Source of the DNA: Zea mays
Lineage: Eukaryota; Streptophyta; Magnoliopsida; Poales; Poaceae
Direction of reading: 5' to 3'
NCBI RefSeq assembly: GCF_902167145.1
Contig: NC_050098.1
Coordinates: forward strand, 16,512,501-16,576,500
Length of the DNA: 64,000 nucleotides
The notes below the pieces were generated by a model that was not told the DNA's origin, did no database searches, and was given only the letters and a program-made list of their open reading frames with translations. A program made the position numbers and the translations under genes. Positions 30,048-40,707 of the stretch are shown here, one piece after another (position 1 is the stretch's first letter; each line of letters begins with the position of its first letter).

Positions 30048-30639
30048 TGATAGTCGCCTAGAGGGGGGGTGAATAGGGCGAAACTGAAATTTACAAGTAT
30101 AAACACAACTACAAGCCGAGTTAGCGTTAGTAATGAAGAATCGAGTCCGTGAGAGAGGGCGCAAAAACAAATCCCAAGCGAATAAGCAAGTAAGACACGG
30201 AGATTTGTTTTACCGAGGTTCGGTTCTTGCAAACCTACTCCCCGTTGAGGAGGCCACAAAGGCCGGGTCTCTTTCAACCCTTCCCTCTCTCAAACGATCC
30301 ACGGATCGAGTGAGCTTTCTCTTCTCTATCACTTGGAACACAAAGTTCCCACAAGGACCACCACAAGTTTGGTGTCTCTTGCCTCAATTATAAGTGAGTT
30401 TGATTGCAAAGAAAGAATCAAGAAAGAAGAAAGCAATCCAAGCGCAAGAGCTCGAAAGAACACAAGCAAATCACTCTCTCTAGTCACTATGGCGTTGTGT
30501 GGAATTTGGAGAGGATTTGATCTTTTTGGTGTGTCTAGAATTGAATGCTAGAGCTCTTGTAGTAGTTGGGAAGTGGAAAACTTGGATGCAATGAATGGTG
30601 GGGTGGTTGGGGTATTTATAGCCCCAACCACCAAAAGTG
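30048..30639 (-). repeat. 3' LTR of element C, first segment
   Basis: Starts TGATAGTCGCC. It is the R/U5 side on the sense strand and includes TATA (minus) at 30613-30620. It is cut by D at 30640, leaving TSD AAGTG at 30635-30639 and 42396-42400. Confidence 0.92.
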
Positions 30640-31034
30640 TGTGAATCATCTAGGCCCCTCTAGTAATGTTTTGGTAATTAATGACAACTACTTGTGGACT
30701 AACGATTCTTGGAGAAATAAGAATGCAGGGTTGGACCACATAGAACAGGAAATGTTGAAGAGTCATACGCATTGGTTGTGGATCAGATGAAGGCAAAGGT
30801 ATAATATAGGTTTTACTTTTGCCGGTCTTGAGGAGTTTAGAGAAGATACCTGACCGGATTAGTAGGCTAGATAGCCGTACTATTAAGAGGGGTCAATGAC
30901 TTAGATCTGTGTAAAACTTAGTGCCTCATAGAGCATCAAGTAGTTGCATTTGCATGAGGACTAACAGCGCTTCTCATTTCGTGAGTTAAAAGTTCATTCA
31001 AGAGCATGTTTGAAATTTGAGAAGTCTTGGTCGC

Positions 31035-31560
31035 GCGGACTGTCCGGCCCTTGGGGGCGGACCGTCCGCGATCCTCCAGAGGGTCCGAAGTCTGACCATT
31101 TGTGTTGGCACTGTGTTCTATTGCACTGCGGACCGTCCGGGCCTTAGGGCCGGACCGTCCGCAGTCCTGACCAGAGAAAGGTAGCTTCGGGTCTGTCCCT
31201 GAATTATAGGCGGACGGTCCGCCTGTGAGGCGCGGACGGTCCGCATGTGTCTAACTCGTTTTTGAACAGGGACTGTGTGTTTTTATCGATTTGTACTACG
31301 GACTGTCCGGGTGACAAGTCCGGACAGTACTGCCTCAGGTCGCGGACCGTCCGGGAATTATAGCCGGACGGTCCGCACGTGTTAACTCCGTTTGACCCGA
31401 GGCTCGGGTGTTTGAATCTGCCAGGTCGCGGACGGTCCGGGCTTGAAGGGCGGACAGTCCGGACACACCTTTTGAGACAGCTCTGACATGTTTCAACGGT
31501 CATTATAGCCGTTATGTTGTACGGCGGACCGTCCGGCCCTAGGGCGCGGACGGTCCGCGT
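31035..31560. repeat. Palindrome array in LTR D (GCGGACCGTCCGC type)
   Basis: About fourteen copies of (G)CGGAC(C/G/A)GTCCG(C/G) over 525 bp just upstream of TATA. Repeated in the right LTR (41103-41628) and also inside the element at 37832-38100 and 38376-38460. The shared core with A-C is CGGAC-N-GTCCG. Confidence 0.92.
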
Positions 31561-31612
31561 GTGCGCAGAATTGCCCCCCTTTGCACATAACGGTTGGATT
31601 TAGATGGGGGGC

Positions 31613-31620
31613 TATAAATA
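31613..31620 (+). promoter_or_regulatory. TATA box of element D 5' LTR
   Basis: TATAAATA in GGGGGGCTATAAATAGAAGG. Transcription would start about 30 bp later, near 31645. Second copy at 41681-41688. Confidence 0.8.
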
Positions 31621-32329
31621 GAAGGGTAGCTCGTGTGTGAGAGCTCTCTTAGCCATTCCTTGAACACATTGAGCTCATTTGTGATCCTCCAACTCACTCT
31701 CTCACACTCTTTGCTTGAGATTGCATTCTAGTGAGAGATTGAGGGTTCCTAGTGCATTTGCATCATTTGGTGATCCTTGAGGCACTAGGTGGTACACCGA
31801 GCAAGCGTCGTTGGCTTGTTACTCTTGGAGGTTGCCGCCTCCTAGACGGCTCGGGTGATTGTCTCCGTCGAGCTCTCCAAGAAGATTGTGGAGAAGTCGC
31901 GGTGTTGATTGTGAGGGGTTCGCGCCTACCTCGCCGGAGCGGCAAAGGTGACATTAGTGGAATCGAGGTATTGAGTGATTTCTTGTCCACTTGGCTCAAA
32001 GATCAAGTCGTGTCTTGATAGAGGAGCAAGTGAGAGCTTGAAGTCCACCTCAACGTGGATTAGGGGTGATCGGCAAATCACCGATACCACGGGATAAATT
32101 TCGGTGTCTATTCCTTCTAGCATTACTTATTGCCTTGCAATTGATTAGTGTTTTGCTTATTGTTCTTCAAAGTATTCAATCTCCGTAGTTGTCTTTCATA
32201 CATTGTTTACTTATTGACACTAGTAAATTTATTCCCCTTGTTGTATTGATTAAATTTACTTAGTATTGTTGTTTTTAGTCAAAACCGTCTATTCACCCCC
32301 CCTCTAGCCGGTGTCCTAGATCCTACAAG

Positions 32330-32344
32330 TGGTATCAGAGGCGA
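32330..32344 (+). other. Primer-binding site of element D
   Basis: TGGTATCAGAGGCGA, two bases after the LTR end; complements initiator-Met tRNA. Confidence 0.85.
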
Positions 32345-32388
32345 GGACTCCATTGTTTGTGGATCTAATCATCCCGGAGTGGGACAAT

Positions 32389-34338
32389 ATGGCTAGTAAC
32401 AACAATGTGCACATTGGGAAGCCACCGCACTTTGATGGAAACAATTATGATTATTGGAAAATAAGAATGTCAATGCATCTTAGAGCAATGGGTGGAAAAA
32501 TTTGGCAAATTGTTAGAGATGGATTTGTTGTATTGAAGGAAGATGAACCATCAGTTAGTGATAATGAGAATATCCTCACAAATGATCAAGCCATGAATGT
32601 CTTTTATGATGCTCTTGATATAAATGAGTTCAATCGTATCAAGAATCTCACAACCGCTCATGAGATTTGGGTAAAACTAATGGAAATTCATGAAGGAACT
32701 ACAATTGTGAAGAGTGCCAAACTATATGTGTGCAAAGGGAAGTTTGAGCAATTTATTATGAAAGAAGATGAGAGTGTATCCGATATGTTCAATCGATTGA
32801 ATGAGATTGTAAATGAACTCAAAGGACTTGGTTTTAATGTACCGGATGTGGATTTCACACACAAGTTCCTTAGATCACTTCCGGAGAAATATGAGACTAT
32901 TGTGACAATGCTAGTAAGGAGTGATCTATCTACAACCTCTCCAACCGAAGTATTGGGAGAAATTCTCACTCAAGATATATTTAAGAAGTCACAAGCCGAT
33001 GCTTTAAGTTTGGCAAAGAAGGTGAAAAATGAATCTATTGCTCTCAAAGCCAAGGCCTCAAAGGCAATTGAAAAGGAAGATAGCAATGATGAAGAAAATG
33101 AAAGTGAGAGTGATTGTGACATGGCTTTATTTGTAAGGAAATTCAATAAATTCATGAAGATGAAAAGAGGTCAACCTAGAAGAGGTCAAACATCTAGAAG
33201 AAATGCTTTCAATGATAGAAAATGTTTTGAGTGTGGGGAACCCGGTCACATTGCCATGAATTGTCCAAGCAAGAAGAAGAAGGGCAAAGATGAAAGTGAC
33301 AAGAAGAAAAAGAAATACTATAACAAGAAGAAAGATGGCAAAGCCTACTTAGTTGAATGGGACTCGGATGATAGCTCGGATGATGATGATGATGACACCT
33401 CATCCAAGCTTAATGCCGGAATTGCCATCAAGGAAGCTCCCTCACTCTTCTCATCCCCCCATTGTCTCATGGCAAAGGGAGATGCTAAGGTAAAAATCAT
33501 CACCGATTTAAATGATATAAATGATGATGATGATATCGATGATGTTGATGATGATGGCTATTCATATGATGATCTTGTTAGAATGTTAGGTGAGGCCGAT
33601 GACTACATGCACAAAGAAAAAGAAAAATTTAAGGCCTTGAAGGAATTGTATAAAAACCTCCAAGTGTCTTTTGAGGAGCTCAAGACCTCTCACAATGATC
33701 TCAAAGAAAATTGTGAGAAGCTTGCGGATGCTCAAAAATCATCTATTGTGCATGAAGTTGAGGTGGTCACTAAGGATGTTGGAGTCACTTGTGACTTACT
33801 TGATAGTCTTACAAGTGAACCACTACCTACTAACTCTATTTGTGATAAATGCAAAATTTCTCTCAATGATAATATTGCTCTTGATGAATCAAAAATTATT
33901 GTTGAGAATGAAGTGTTAGTGGATAGAATAAATACTCTAACTCATGACCTAGAAAAGGCATATGGTGGTAAGAAGAAGTTGGATTTCATATTGGGAAGTC
34001 AACGATGTTCTCTCAACCGTGAAGGTCTTGGATATGTTCCCAAGAAAGGAAAGAATGCTTTTGTAAAGCAAAAGACATTGTTTGTGAAAGAATGTGACAA
34101 AGTGTGTCACAAGTGTCACAAAAAGGGACATGTTAAGAAAAATTGTCCCAAGTTCAAACATGTATCCTCCACTTGTTTTGAGCATTGTTATGTTCTTTCT
34201 CATAATGCAAAAGGTGTTCATGCTAAATTTGTTGGTACTTCAATTGTTGGAAACAAAAAGAAAGCTATTTGGGTGCCAAAGACCTTGGTCACTAACATCC
34301 AAGGACCCAAGCAAGTTTGGGTACCTAAAAGAGATTGA
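32389..34338 (+). CDS. Gag of element D
   Basis: 649 codons. I chose ATG 32389 ([20 protein letters not shown]) because the open frame upstream overlaps the primer site. Order: copia gag N-terminal region ([14 protein letters not shown], the UBN2-like gag core with LPEKYETIVTML), acidic and Lys-rich linker, first zinc knuckle CFECGEPGHIAMNC (about 33223-33264), poly-Asp stretches, coiled-coil region, and second knuckle CHKCHKKGHVKKNC (about 34108-34149). It ends QVWVPKRD, the motif that closes gag in A-C as well (WVPK). Forms the virus-like particle and packages element RNA. Pol lies in the +1 frame. Confidence 0.93.
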   Translation: MASNNNVHIGKPPHFDGNNYDYWKIRMSMHLRAMGGKIWQIVRDGFVVLKEDEPSVSDNENILTNDQAMNVFYDALDINEFNRIKNLTTAHEIWVKLMEIHEGTTIVKSAKLYVCKGKFEQFIMKEDESVSDMFNRLNEIVNELKGLGFNVPDVDFTHKFLRSLPEKYETIVTMLVRSDLSTTSPTEVLGEILTQDIFKKSQADALSLAKKVKNESIALKAKASKAIEKEDSNDEENESESDCDMALFVRKFNKFMKMKRGQPRRGQTSRRNAFNDRKCFECGEPGHIAMNCPSKKKKGKDESDKKKKKYYNKKKDGKAYLVEWDSDDSSDDDDDDTSSKLNAGIAIKEAPSLFSSPHCLMAKGDAKVKIITDLNDINDDDDIDDVDDDGYSYDDLVRMLGEADDYMHKEKEKFKALKELYKNLQVSFEELKTSHNDLKENCEKLADAQKSSIVHEVEVVTKDVGVTCDLLDSLTSEPLPTNSICDKCKISLNDNIALDESKIIVENEVLVDRINTLTHDLEKAYGGKKKLDFILGSQRCSLNREGLGYVPKKGKNAFVKQKTLFVKECDKVCHKCHKKGHVKKNCPKFKHVSSTCFEHCYVLSHNAKGVHAKFVGTSIVGNKKKAIWVPKTLVTNIQGPKQVWVPKRD

Positions 34339-34348
34339 TTTCCTTTTG

Positions 34349-34353
34349 TAGGT
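34349..34353 (+). promoter_or_regulatory. Candidate splice acceptor at start of pol in D, overlapping an in-frame TAG
   Basis: TCCTTTTGTAG|GTAAAC. The TAG at 34349-34351 is in the pol frame and is immediately followed by the first pol codons. Same arrangement in C (TTTTGTAG|GTTTAT). See findings. Confidence 0.4.
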
Positions 34354-37300
34354 AAACTACAAGGCGGGAGGGAATCATTGGGTGTTGGATAGTGGATGTA
34401 CTCAACACATGACCGGGGATATGAAGATGTTTACCCAAATGAGTGAGGAAGATTGCTCAAATTATGATAGTATCACATTTGGAGATAATCGTAAAGGAAA
34501 GGTTAAAGGTTTGGGTAAAATTGCTATTTCAAATGATCATTCTATATCAAATGTGCTATTGGTTGAGTCTTTGAACTTTAATTTACTTTCCGTAGCTCAA
34601 TTATGTGATTTAGGATTTTGTTGCAATTTCACAGTTGAAGATGTTATTATCTCTAGTGTTGACGGTAGCAATCTTAAATTTAAAGGTTTTAGACATGAAA
34701 ATCTTTATCTTGTTGATTTCTCATCTAATGAGGCAAAGCTCACAACTTGCTTATTTTCAAAAGCTTCACTAGGTTGGTTATGGCATAGAAGACTTGGTCA
34801 TGTTGGGATGAAGCAACTCAATCGGTTAACCAAGCATGACTTAGTTCGAGGCTTGAAAGATGTGAAGTTTGAAAAGAACAAATTGTGTAGCTCTTGTCAA
34901 GCCGGTAAGCAAGTGGCAAATACTCATCCAAATAAAAGTCAAATGTCCACTCATCGACCTTTGGAATTACTTCACATGGATTTATTTGGGCCCACATCTT
35001 TTGTAAGTATTGGTGGTAATTCTTATTGTCTTGTGATTGTGGATGACTATTCAAGATTTACTTGGGTTTATTTTCTACGAGACAAATCCAATGTGTTTGA
35101 AACATTCAAGTCATTTGCTATATTGGCTCAAAATCAATTTGATTTCGACATCAAAAAGGTTAGAAGTGATAATGGGTCGGAATTCAAAAATGCAAGAATT
35201 GATCAATATTGTGATGACAAGGGTATCAAACATGAATTCTCTTCCAAATATACCCCGGAACAAAACGGTATTGTTGAAAGAAAGAATAGAACTCTTATTG
35301 ATATGGCAAGGTCTATGTTAGCGGAATATAATATATCGGATTCTTATTGGGCCGAGGCAATAAATACCGCTTGTCATTCATCAAATAGACTATATTGTCA
35401 CAAACTCTTGAAGAAAACTCCATATGAATTGCTCATTGGTAGAAAGCCAAATATCTCATATTTTAGGGTATTTGGTTGCAAATGTTATATTTTGAGAAAG
35501 GGAAGCCGGCTTTCTAAATTTGAGAAGAAATGTGATGAGGGTTTTCTTCTTGGATATTCATCAAATAGTAAGGCTTATAGAGTCTTCAACAAAACTCATG
35601 GTATTATTGAGGAAGCATATGATGTTGAATTTGATGAAACAAATGGGTCTCAAGATGAGAGTGATAATCTCGATGATGTTGGGGGAACTCAATTGATAAA
35701 TGCAATGAAAACAATGGCCATTGGTGAAATAAAACCTAAGGAAGATGATGATGAAGATAGTGTGGTTGTTATTCCTTCATCCTCAACTATAAATGAGGAA
35801 GATCACCAAAGCAAACCACTCGATGAAACCATGGATACTCATGATCAAGGTACTTCAAGACCTACGGTTTCTCCTAATGCTTCATCAAGCAACTATCAAA
35901 CGGTATCAAGAATTCATCATTCCATTGTGAAGGATCACCCGGTTGATCAAATTGTGGGTGATATTAGTAAGGGTGTTCAAACTCGCTCTCGCATAGCTTC
36001 ATTTTGTGAACATTTCTCTTTTGTATCTTGTATGGAACCTAACCGTGTAGATGAAGCTCTACTTGATGTTGATTGGGTGAATGCAATGCATGAAGAATTA
36101 AATAACTTCACTCGAAATGAAGTTTGGGAGCTTGTTGAGAGACCAAAGAACCACAATGTTATTGGTACAAAATGGGTGTTCCGCAACAAGCACAATGAAG
36201 ATGGTGTGGTAGTAAGAAACAAGGCAAGATTAGTTGCACAAGGATATACTCAAATTGAAGGATTGGATTTTGGGGAGACATTTGCTCCCGTAGCAAGATT
36301 AGAAGCAATCCGGATTCTACTTGCTTATGCTTGTGCACACAATATCAAGCTCTACCAAATGGATGTAAAGAGTGCCTTTCTAAATGGTAAGATTAGTGAA
36401 CTAGTGTATGTTGAACAACCTCCCGGTTTTGAGGACCCCAAAAGACCTAACCATGTGTTCAAGCTCTCTAAAGCTCTCTATGGGCTTAAGCAAGCTCCAC
36501 GCGCTTGGTATGAAAGGCTTAGGGATTTCTTGCTTTCCAAAGACTTCAAAATTGGGAAGGTTGACACTACTCTATTCACTAAAAGAATTGGTAAAGATTT
36601 ATTTGTTTGTCAAATCTACGTTGATGATATTATTTTTGGATCTACTAATGAATTATTTTGTGAGGAGTTCGGAAAAATGATGTCAAAGGAATTTGAAATG
36701 TCTATGATAGGAGAATTGAGCTTCTTTCTTGGCCTTCAAATCAAACAATTGAAAGATGGAATTTTTATAAGTCAATCAAAATATTTGAGGGACATGCTCA
36801 AGAAGTTTGGTTTAGAAAATGCTAAGCCTATCAAGACTCCAATGGCAACAAATGGTCATCTAGACTTAGATGAAGGAGGTACAATAGTTGATCAAAAACT
36901 TTATCGTTCAATAATTGGTAGTTTGCTTTATATTACCGCATCTAGGCCCGATGTTATGTTTAGTGTATGCATGTGTGCTCGATTTCAAGCTTCTCCTAGA
37001 GAGATTCACTTGAAGGCCGCTAAAAGGATTCTAAGATATTTGAAGTATACTCCCAATATTGGTCTATGGTATCCCAAAGGTGCTCAATTTGAATTAATTG
37101 GATATTCGGATTCGGACTATGCGGGGTGCAAAGTTGATAGAAAAAGCACCTCCGGTTGTTGTCAATTTCTTGGTAGATCTCTTGTTTCATGGTCTTCTAA
37201 GAAACAAAATTCGGTTGCTCTATCTACCGCCGAGGCGGAATATATATCGGCCGGAAATTGTTGTGCTCAACTATTATGGATGAAACAAACCTTATTGGAC

Positions 37301-37570
37301 TATGGAATTATTTTCAAGAATGTGCCTCTCATGTGTGATAATGAGAGTGCGGTGAAATTGGCTACCAATCCGGTCCAACATTCAAGAACCAAGCATATTG
37401 ATATACGGCATCACTTCTTAAGAGATCATGTTGGCAAGGGAGATATCTCTATTTATTCCATTGGCACCGATGATCAATTAGCAGACATTTTTACAAAACC
37501 TTTGGATGAAACAAGATTTTGTTCTCTAAGAAGTGAAATGAATGTGATCGATATCTCTAATGTGACTTGA
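34352..37570 (+). CDS. Pol of element D (PR, IN, RT, RNase H)
   Basis: Open from the codon after TAG 34349 to 37570. Protease [13 protein letters not shown] (34379-34417; DSG active site). Integrase finger [13 protein letters not shown]...CSSCQAGK (about 34780-34905), D,D,E core with [19 protein letters not shown] and [13 protein letters not shown]. Copia-type low-complexity linker. RT starting WVFRNK, with [23 protein letters not shown] and [12 protein letters not shown] (YVDD 36617-36628). RNase [44 protein letters not shown]. No ATG marks its start; the frame is +1 to gag. Intact. Confidence 0.93.
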   Translation, partial: VNYKAGGNHWVLDSGCTQHMTGDMKMFTQMSEEDCSNYDSITFGDNRKGKVKGLGKIAISNDHSISNVLLVESLNFNLLSVAQLCDLGFCCNFTVEDVIISSVDGSNLKFKGFRHENLYLVDFSSNEAKLTTCLFSKASLGWLWHRRLGHVGMKQLNRLTKHDLVRGLKDVKFEKNKLCSSCQAGKQVANTHPNKSQMSTHRPLELLHMDLFGPTSFVSIGGNSYCLVIVDDYSRFTWVYFLRDKSNVFETFKSFAILAQNQFDFDIKKVRSDNGSEFKNARIDQYCDDKGIKHEFSSKYTPEQNGIVERKNRTLIDMARSMLAEYNISDSYWAEAINTACHSSNRLYCHKLLKKTPYELLIGRKPNISYFRVFGCKCYILRKGSRLSKFEKKCDEGFLLGYSSNSKAYRVFNKTHGIIEEAYDVEFDETNGSQDESDNLDDVGGTQLINAMKTMAIGEIKPKEDDDEDSVVVIPSSSTINEEDHQSKPLDETMDTHDQGTSRPTVSPNASSSNYQTVSRIHHSIVKDHPVDQIVGDISKGVQTRSRIASFCEHFSFVSCMEPNRVDEALLDVDWVNAMHEELNNFTRNEVWELVERPKNHNVIGTKWVFRNKHNEDGVVVRNKARLVAQGYTQIEGLDFGETFAPVARLEAIRILLAYACAHNIKLYQMDVKSAFLNGKISELVYVEQPPGFEDPKRPNHVFKLSKALYGLKQAPRAWYERLRDFLLSKDFKIGKVDTTLFTKRIGKDLFVCQIYVDDIIFGSTNELFCEEFGKMMSKEFEMSMIGELSFFLGLQIKQLKDGIFISQSKYLRDMLKKFGLENAKPIKTPMATNGHLDLDEGGTIVDQKLYRSIIGSLLYITASRPDVMFSVCMCARFQASPREIHLKAAKRILRYLKYTPNIGLWYPKGAQFELIGYSDSDYAGCKVDRKSTSGCCQFLGRSLVSWSSKKQNSVALSTAEAEYISAGNCCAQLLWMKQTLLDYGIIFKNVPLMCDNESAVKLATNPVQHSRTKHIDIRHHFLRDHVGKGDISIYSIGTDDQLADIFTKPLDETRFCSLRSEMNVIDISNVT

Positions 37571-38127
37571 AGTTGATCACACATGTGTCGCCTTGCATCT
37601 TGGGTCTAAGTATGTTTTTTTTGTGCTATTTATTTGGTATTATTTGTGCATTTTTCATTTCTAATTACTCTAGATAGTTTAATTCAAAAATCTTGCATTT
37701 CTCAAATACATCATAAGTATATGCATGCATACCAACTTTTGGATTGGTCAAAATGTCCATATATGAGCACCAATTCGGATTCGGAATTCAAAATCAGAAA
37801 GTGGACAGAAATTGGAAAAATGAGTATCAGGCCGCGGACCGTCCGCCCATGGACCGCGGACCGTCCGCAGCATCAAGCAATGGACAGTCCGAGCAGCCTC
37901 GCAGACTGTCTGAGGTCATCAGGACGCGGACCGTCCGCCGCCCCCGCGCGGACCGTCCGCGACAGGGCAGAAAAAGGACCAGAGCCCGCAGACTTGCCAG
38001 TTGTGCCTATTCGGTTGTTCTCTCTTGCTCTCCACTCGCTATATCCTCTCTTGTGTCGAGTGTGCGCGGACCGTGAAGTGAAGTTGCGTGCGGACAGTCC
38101 GACAGCTTGCTGCACCATTCCCTCAAC
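37571..38127 (+). promoter_or_regulatory. Pol-ORF3 spacer with LTR-type palindromes, candidate internal promoter
   Basis: After the pol stop, AT-rich to about 37820. Then palindromes GCGGACCGTCCGC at about 37833, 37855, 37925 and 37947 and weaker ones to 38100, a CTATATCC element near 38039, and the ATG at 38128. The same motif class lies just upstream of TATA in the LTR, so this looks like a duplicated or captured promoter-like unit. No transcription evidence is available from sequence. Confidence 0.4.
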
Positions 38128-40096
38128 ATGTCTTCATCACGGTATCTTCAAATCTTGTGGATTTAATCAAATTTCATCAACTTTGAGATTATTTGGGTTT
38201 CTTCTCTGATCTGAAATTGAGCAGTGGGTTTCAAAATCTGATTGGTGGGATTGTTAGTTCTTCTCAATATCAATGCTATGCAAAATTTTCAACTTATTTG
38301 GCTGGGTATTATCTGCAAAACCATCAAATTGAACACTTGTGGCGGCTAGGGTTCTTGGAGTCGCCCCTGGTCGGTCGCGGACCGTCCGCCTGGTGGACGC
38401 GGACCGTCCGGGCCTCTGGCGCGGACCGTCCGGCCCCCTAGCGCGGACAGTCCGGACCCTGGCAGAGCATTACAGTTCCATTCCTTTTATAAATGGTGAT
38501 TGGTTTCAATTATTCATCTATGGATGTTTGTCACATTGTTGCAGTGGTCTTGGTGGTCTACGCAAGAAACTTGCAGGTCGCTTTAAATCCAAGCGCCCTC
38601 GAGGAAATGATGATGATTATGTACCAACCACTGATTCAGAAGCCCAATCCTCAGCTGGGGGCACTGAATCCATGGATGCGGAAGATTTTCCTCATGTTCA
38701 TCCTGATTATCCCATTGATATCCAAGGATGGACTTTCCCAAAGCGGAGATTTTCTATGACTGAGTACTGCTCTCGACGGACTGTGAATCAGTATGCTCTG
38801 CCATCAGATACCAACATCCAGTTTTTCCACACGCAGCTGCAGTTTGATGTTTTCTGGGGCACCCTGGTGGATACTAATTTCCATAAGCATCAGGTGATTG
38901 ATTGGTCATTCCTGCTCAGTCAATCAGTCATGGAGGGTTTGATCCCTAAGTTTGAGGCATGCGGACTATATCAGTTTATGGGGCAGCGCACAGATTTTAA
39001 TGAAATGGCTGTTAAGCAATTCTTGGCTACCTCAGAGATTGATATTGCAGAAGAATCCATCACCTGGATGACTGGCTTCAAGCGCTACTCTGCTTCTTTT
39101 GCTGACTTTGCAGCTGCCAACAGTCTGAACTATGGCACCATTTCTGCTGGAGTGGATCTTTATACTGAAGACAATTTTGAGGATTTTGTGCAGTTTTATG
39201 AGCCAGCCAGACTTGGTATACCCAGGAGATTTGGTGAGACAGCAGGACTCAGACATCATCCTGCTGTCATCAACAAGATTGCCAGAGTCACCATCCTTCC
39301 CAAGAGTGGTGATAAGAGTAAAATCAGGGAGAAGTTCTGGAACATAATTCATCACATTATGAATGGAGAAGTCATGAACATTGTTCTTTTCATGATGAGG
39401 CAGCTTAATGATTTAAAGATGGACAAGAATCAAAACTTGGCATATGCTCCATACATTATGGCTCTTATCAAATCCAAGACAAGATTTGAGGGCCCATGTG
39501 AGATTGTCCACACTCCATTCAGGCCTTTTAAGAATGAGATAGGGTTTCTCACCAGGCCACTCACTCCATTCCCAGATGATGAGGAAGACCCTGGCTATGA
39601 GGGTGGAGCAGCGCCTAATGTTGAGGAACAGCAGATGCCTCCTCCTCCACCTCCTCCTCAGCCTCAGCACTATTGGGAGCCTGCTCCAGGATATTTTGAT
39701 CCTTATTTTCACAACATGCAGCAAGGGCTGGAGGCTCATATTGATACTCGATTTGAGGGGTTGATGTCACATGTGGATCACCGCCTCGATGACATGCGGT
39801 CTCGCTTTGACGACAACTGGGATGTGCTCAACTCTGAATTTTCTGACCTTCGTGATCACATTCACACTAATGTCACTGATCCCATCATGTCAAGGCTGAA
39901 TAATATGCAACAAAGCTTTCAAGATAACATGGGTGCTCTCTCCAGTCAGTTTGATAATCTTTCTACAACTGACAACATGCATGATATCAGTCAGAGGCAG
40001 CAGCAGCTCCAGCAGGACTTTGACCAGTTCTCCTCCCTGTTTGACACCTTCCGCACTCATTATTACCACATGCATCCTCCGCCGAGTGATCAGTAA
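38128..40096 (+). CDS. Third ORF of element D, probably spliced; putative plant transposon protein
   Basis: The long frame has no ATG before 38672. However, a 14-nt exon from ATG 38128 to 38141, followed by donor GTATCT, joins in frame to acceptor TTGTTGCAG (ends 38544), removing a 403-bp intron and giving about 521 residues. Order: short N terminus, basic NLS-like KKLAGRFKSKRPR, acidic DDDYVP region, a globular domain with SQSVMEGLIPKFEACGLYQF and FDEEPAR-like FYEPARLGIPRRFGE that I associate with the 'putative plant transposon protein' family. Then a Pro-rich spacer PPPPPPPQPQ and a C-terminal coiled coil of about 130 residues with heptad-like repeats (HVDHRLDDMRSRFDD). It lies where some Sireviruses carry an env-like ORF, but I see no signal peptide or membrane segment, so an envelope role is unsupported. 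Confidence 0.75.
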
Positions 40097-40693
40097 GGCC
40101 TCTCCTTTGTGGCAATTGATGCCAAAGGGGGAGAGAAGTGATGAGAAGTTGTCAGGCGTCTCCTTCAGGGGGAGTTGGTGGTTCTATGTGGACACTAAGA
40201 CCATGCATATGCATTTTATCTTTTTTGTGCCGTTTTAGTTTATGTCTTATGCATTTGGAACTTGGTTCGATCTATTAACTCTATGTCGTATGTCTGTGGA
40301 TTATTATCTGTAATATTCTGTGGGATGAACTATGTTTTAGTTCAAATTACTCTGTGTGTGGTTAATCGAGATGTGATTATAATTGCTGCGCTCACTCTAC
40401 GAATCATCGCTTGTATGTCTCGATAACCATGTTTGTAGGAAAGTCTCCATCAAGCTCTAATATATTATGTGTGTTATATCTTCAACTTCAAATAATCCTG
40501 CACACACTTAGGGGGAGCCCTTCTTGCATACTGAGTTTCTATTGGGATTTATCTATCTTTTGGACAGAACTTCAATTCAAGATAAGTCCTATGAAACTCA
40601 TCTCCAAAATCTATTTTATACCTTAGGTATGAGAGAGATTTGGAGAAACTAAACTTCTCTTTAATATACTATGTGGTGTTGTCATCAATTACC
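40097..40693 (+). other. 3' non-coding region of D with multiple PPT-like motifs
   Basis: GGGGGAGA-type motifs at about 40126, 40166 and 40511 precede the true PPT, as usual for Sireviruses. Nothing coding. Confidence 0.75.
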
Positions 40694-40707
40694 AAAAAGG
40701 GGGAGAT
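40694..40707 (+). other. Polypurine tract of element D
   Basis: AAAAAGGGGGAGAT directly before the 3' LTR. Confidence 0.88.

Larger units (their letters stand above)
30640..32327 (+). repeat. 5' LTR of element D
   Basis: TGTGAATCATC...GATCCTACA, 1688 bp. Palindromes in U3 31035-31560, TATA at 31613, then U5 ending in a C-rich box common to all four elements (TTCACCCCCCCTCTAG). Confidence 0.95.

Noticed and set aside
30048..30170. N-terminal 40 codons of the open frame that ends at 28848
   Set aside because: They translate LTR C and exist only because C is inserted in B pol; not part of either protein.
32040..32120. tRNA or other structural RNA genes
   Set aside because: The only tRNA-like matches are primer-binding sites after LTRs; no cloverleaf with A and B boxes was seen anywhere in the window.
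31752..32123. 88-, 78- and 65-codon ORFs in LTR D, repeated at 41820-42191
   Set aside because: Both copies are identical simply because the LTRs are identical. They overlap on opposite strands and show no motif.
38128..40096. Calling ORF3 of D an envelope protein
   Set aside because: It is in the env position, but no signal peptide, transmembrane helix or cleavage motif is visible; coiled coil and basic N terminus fit other roles equally.
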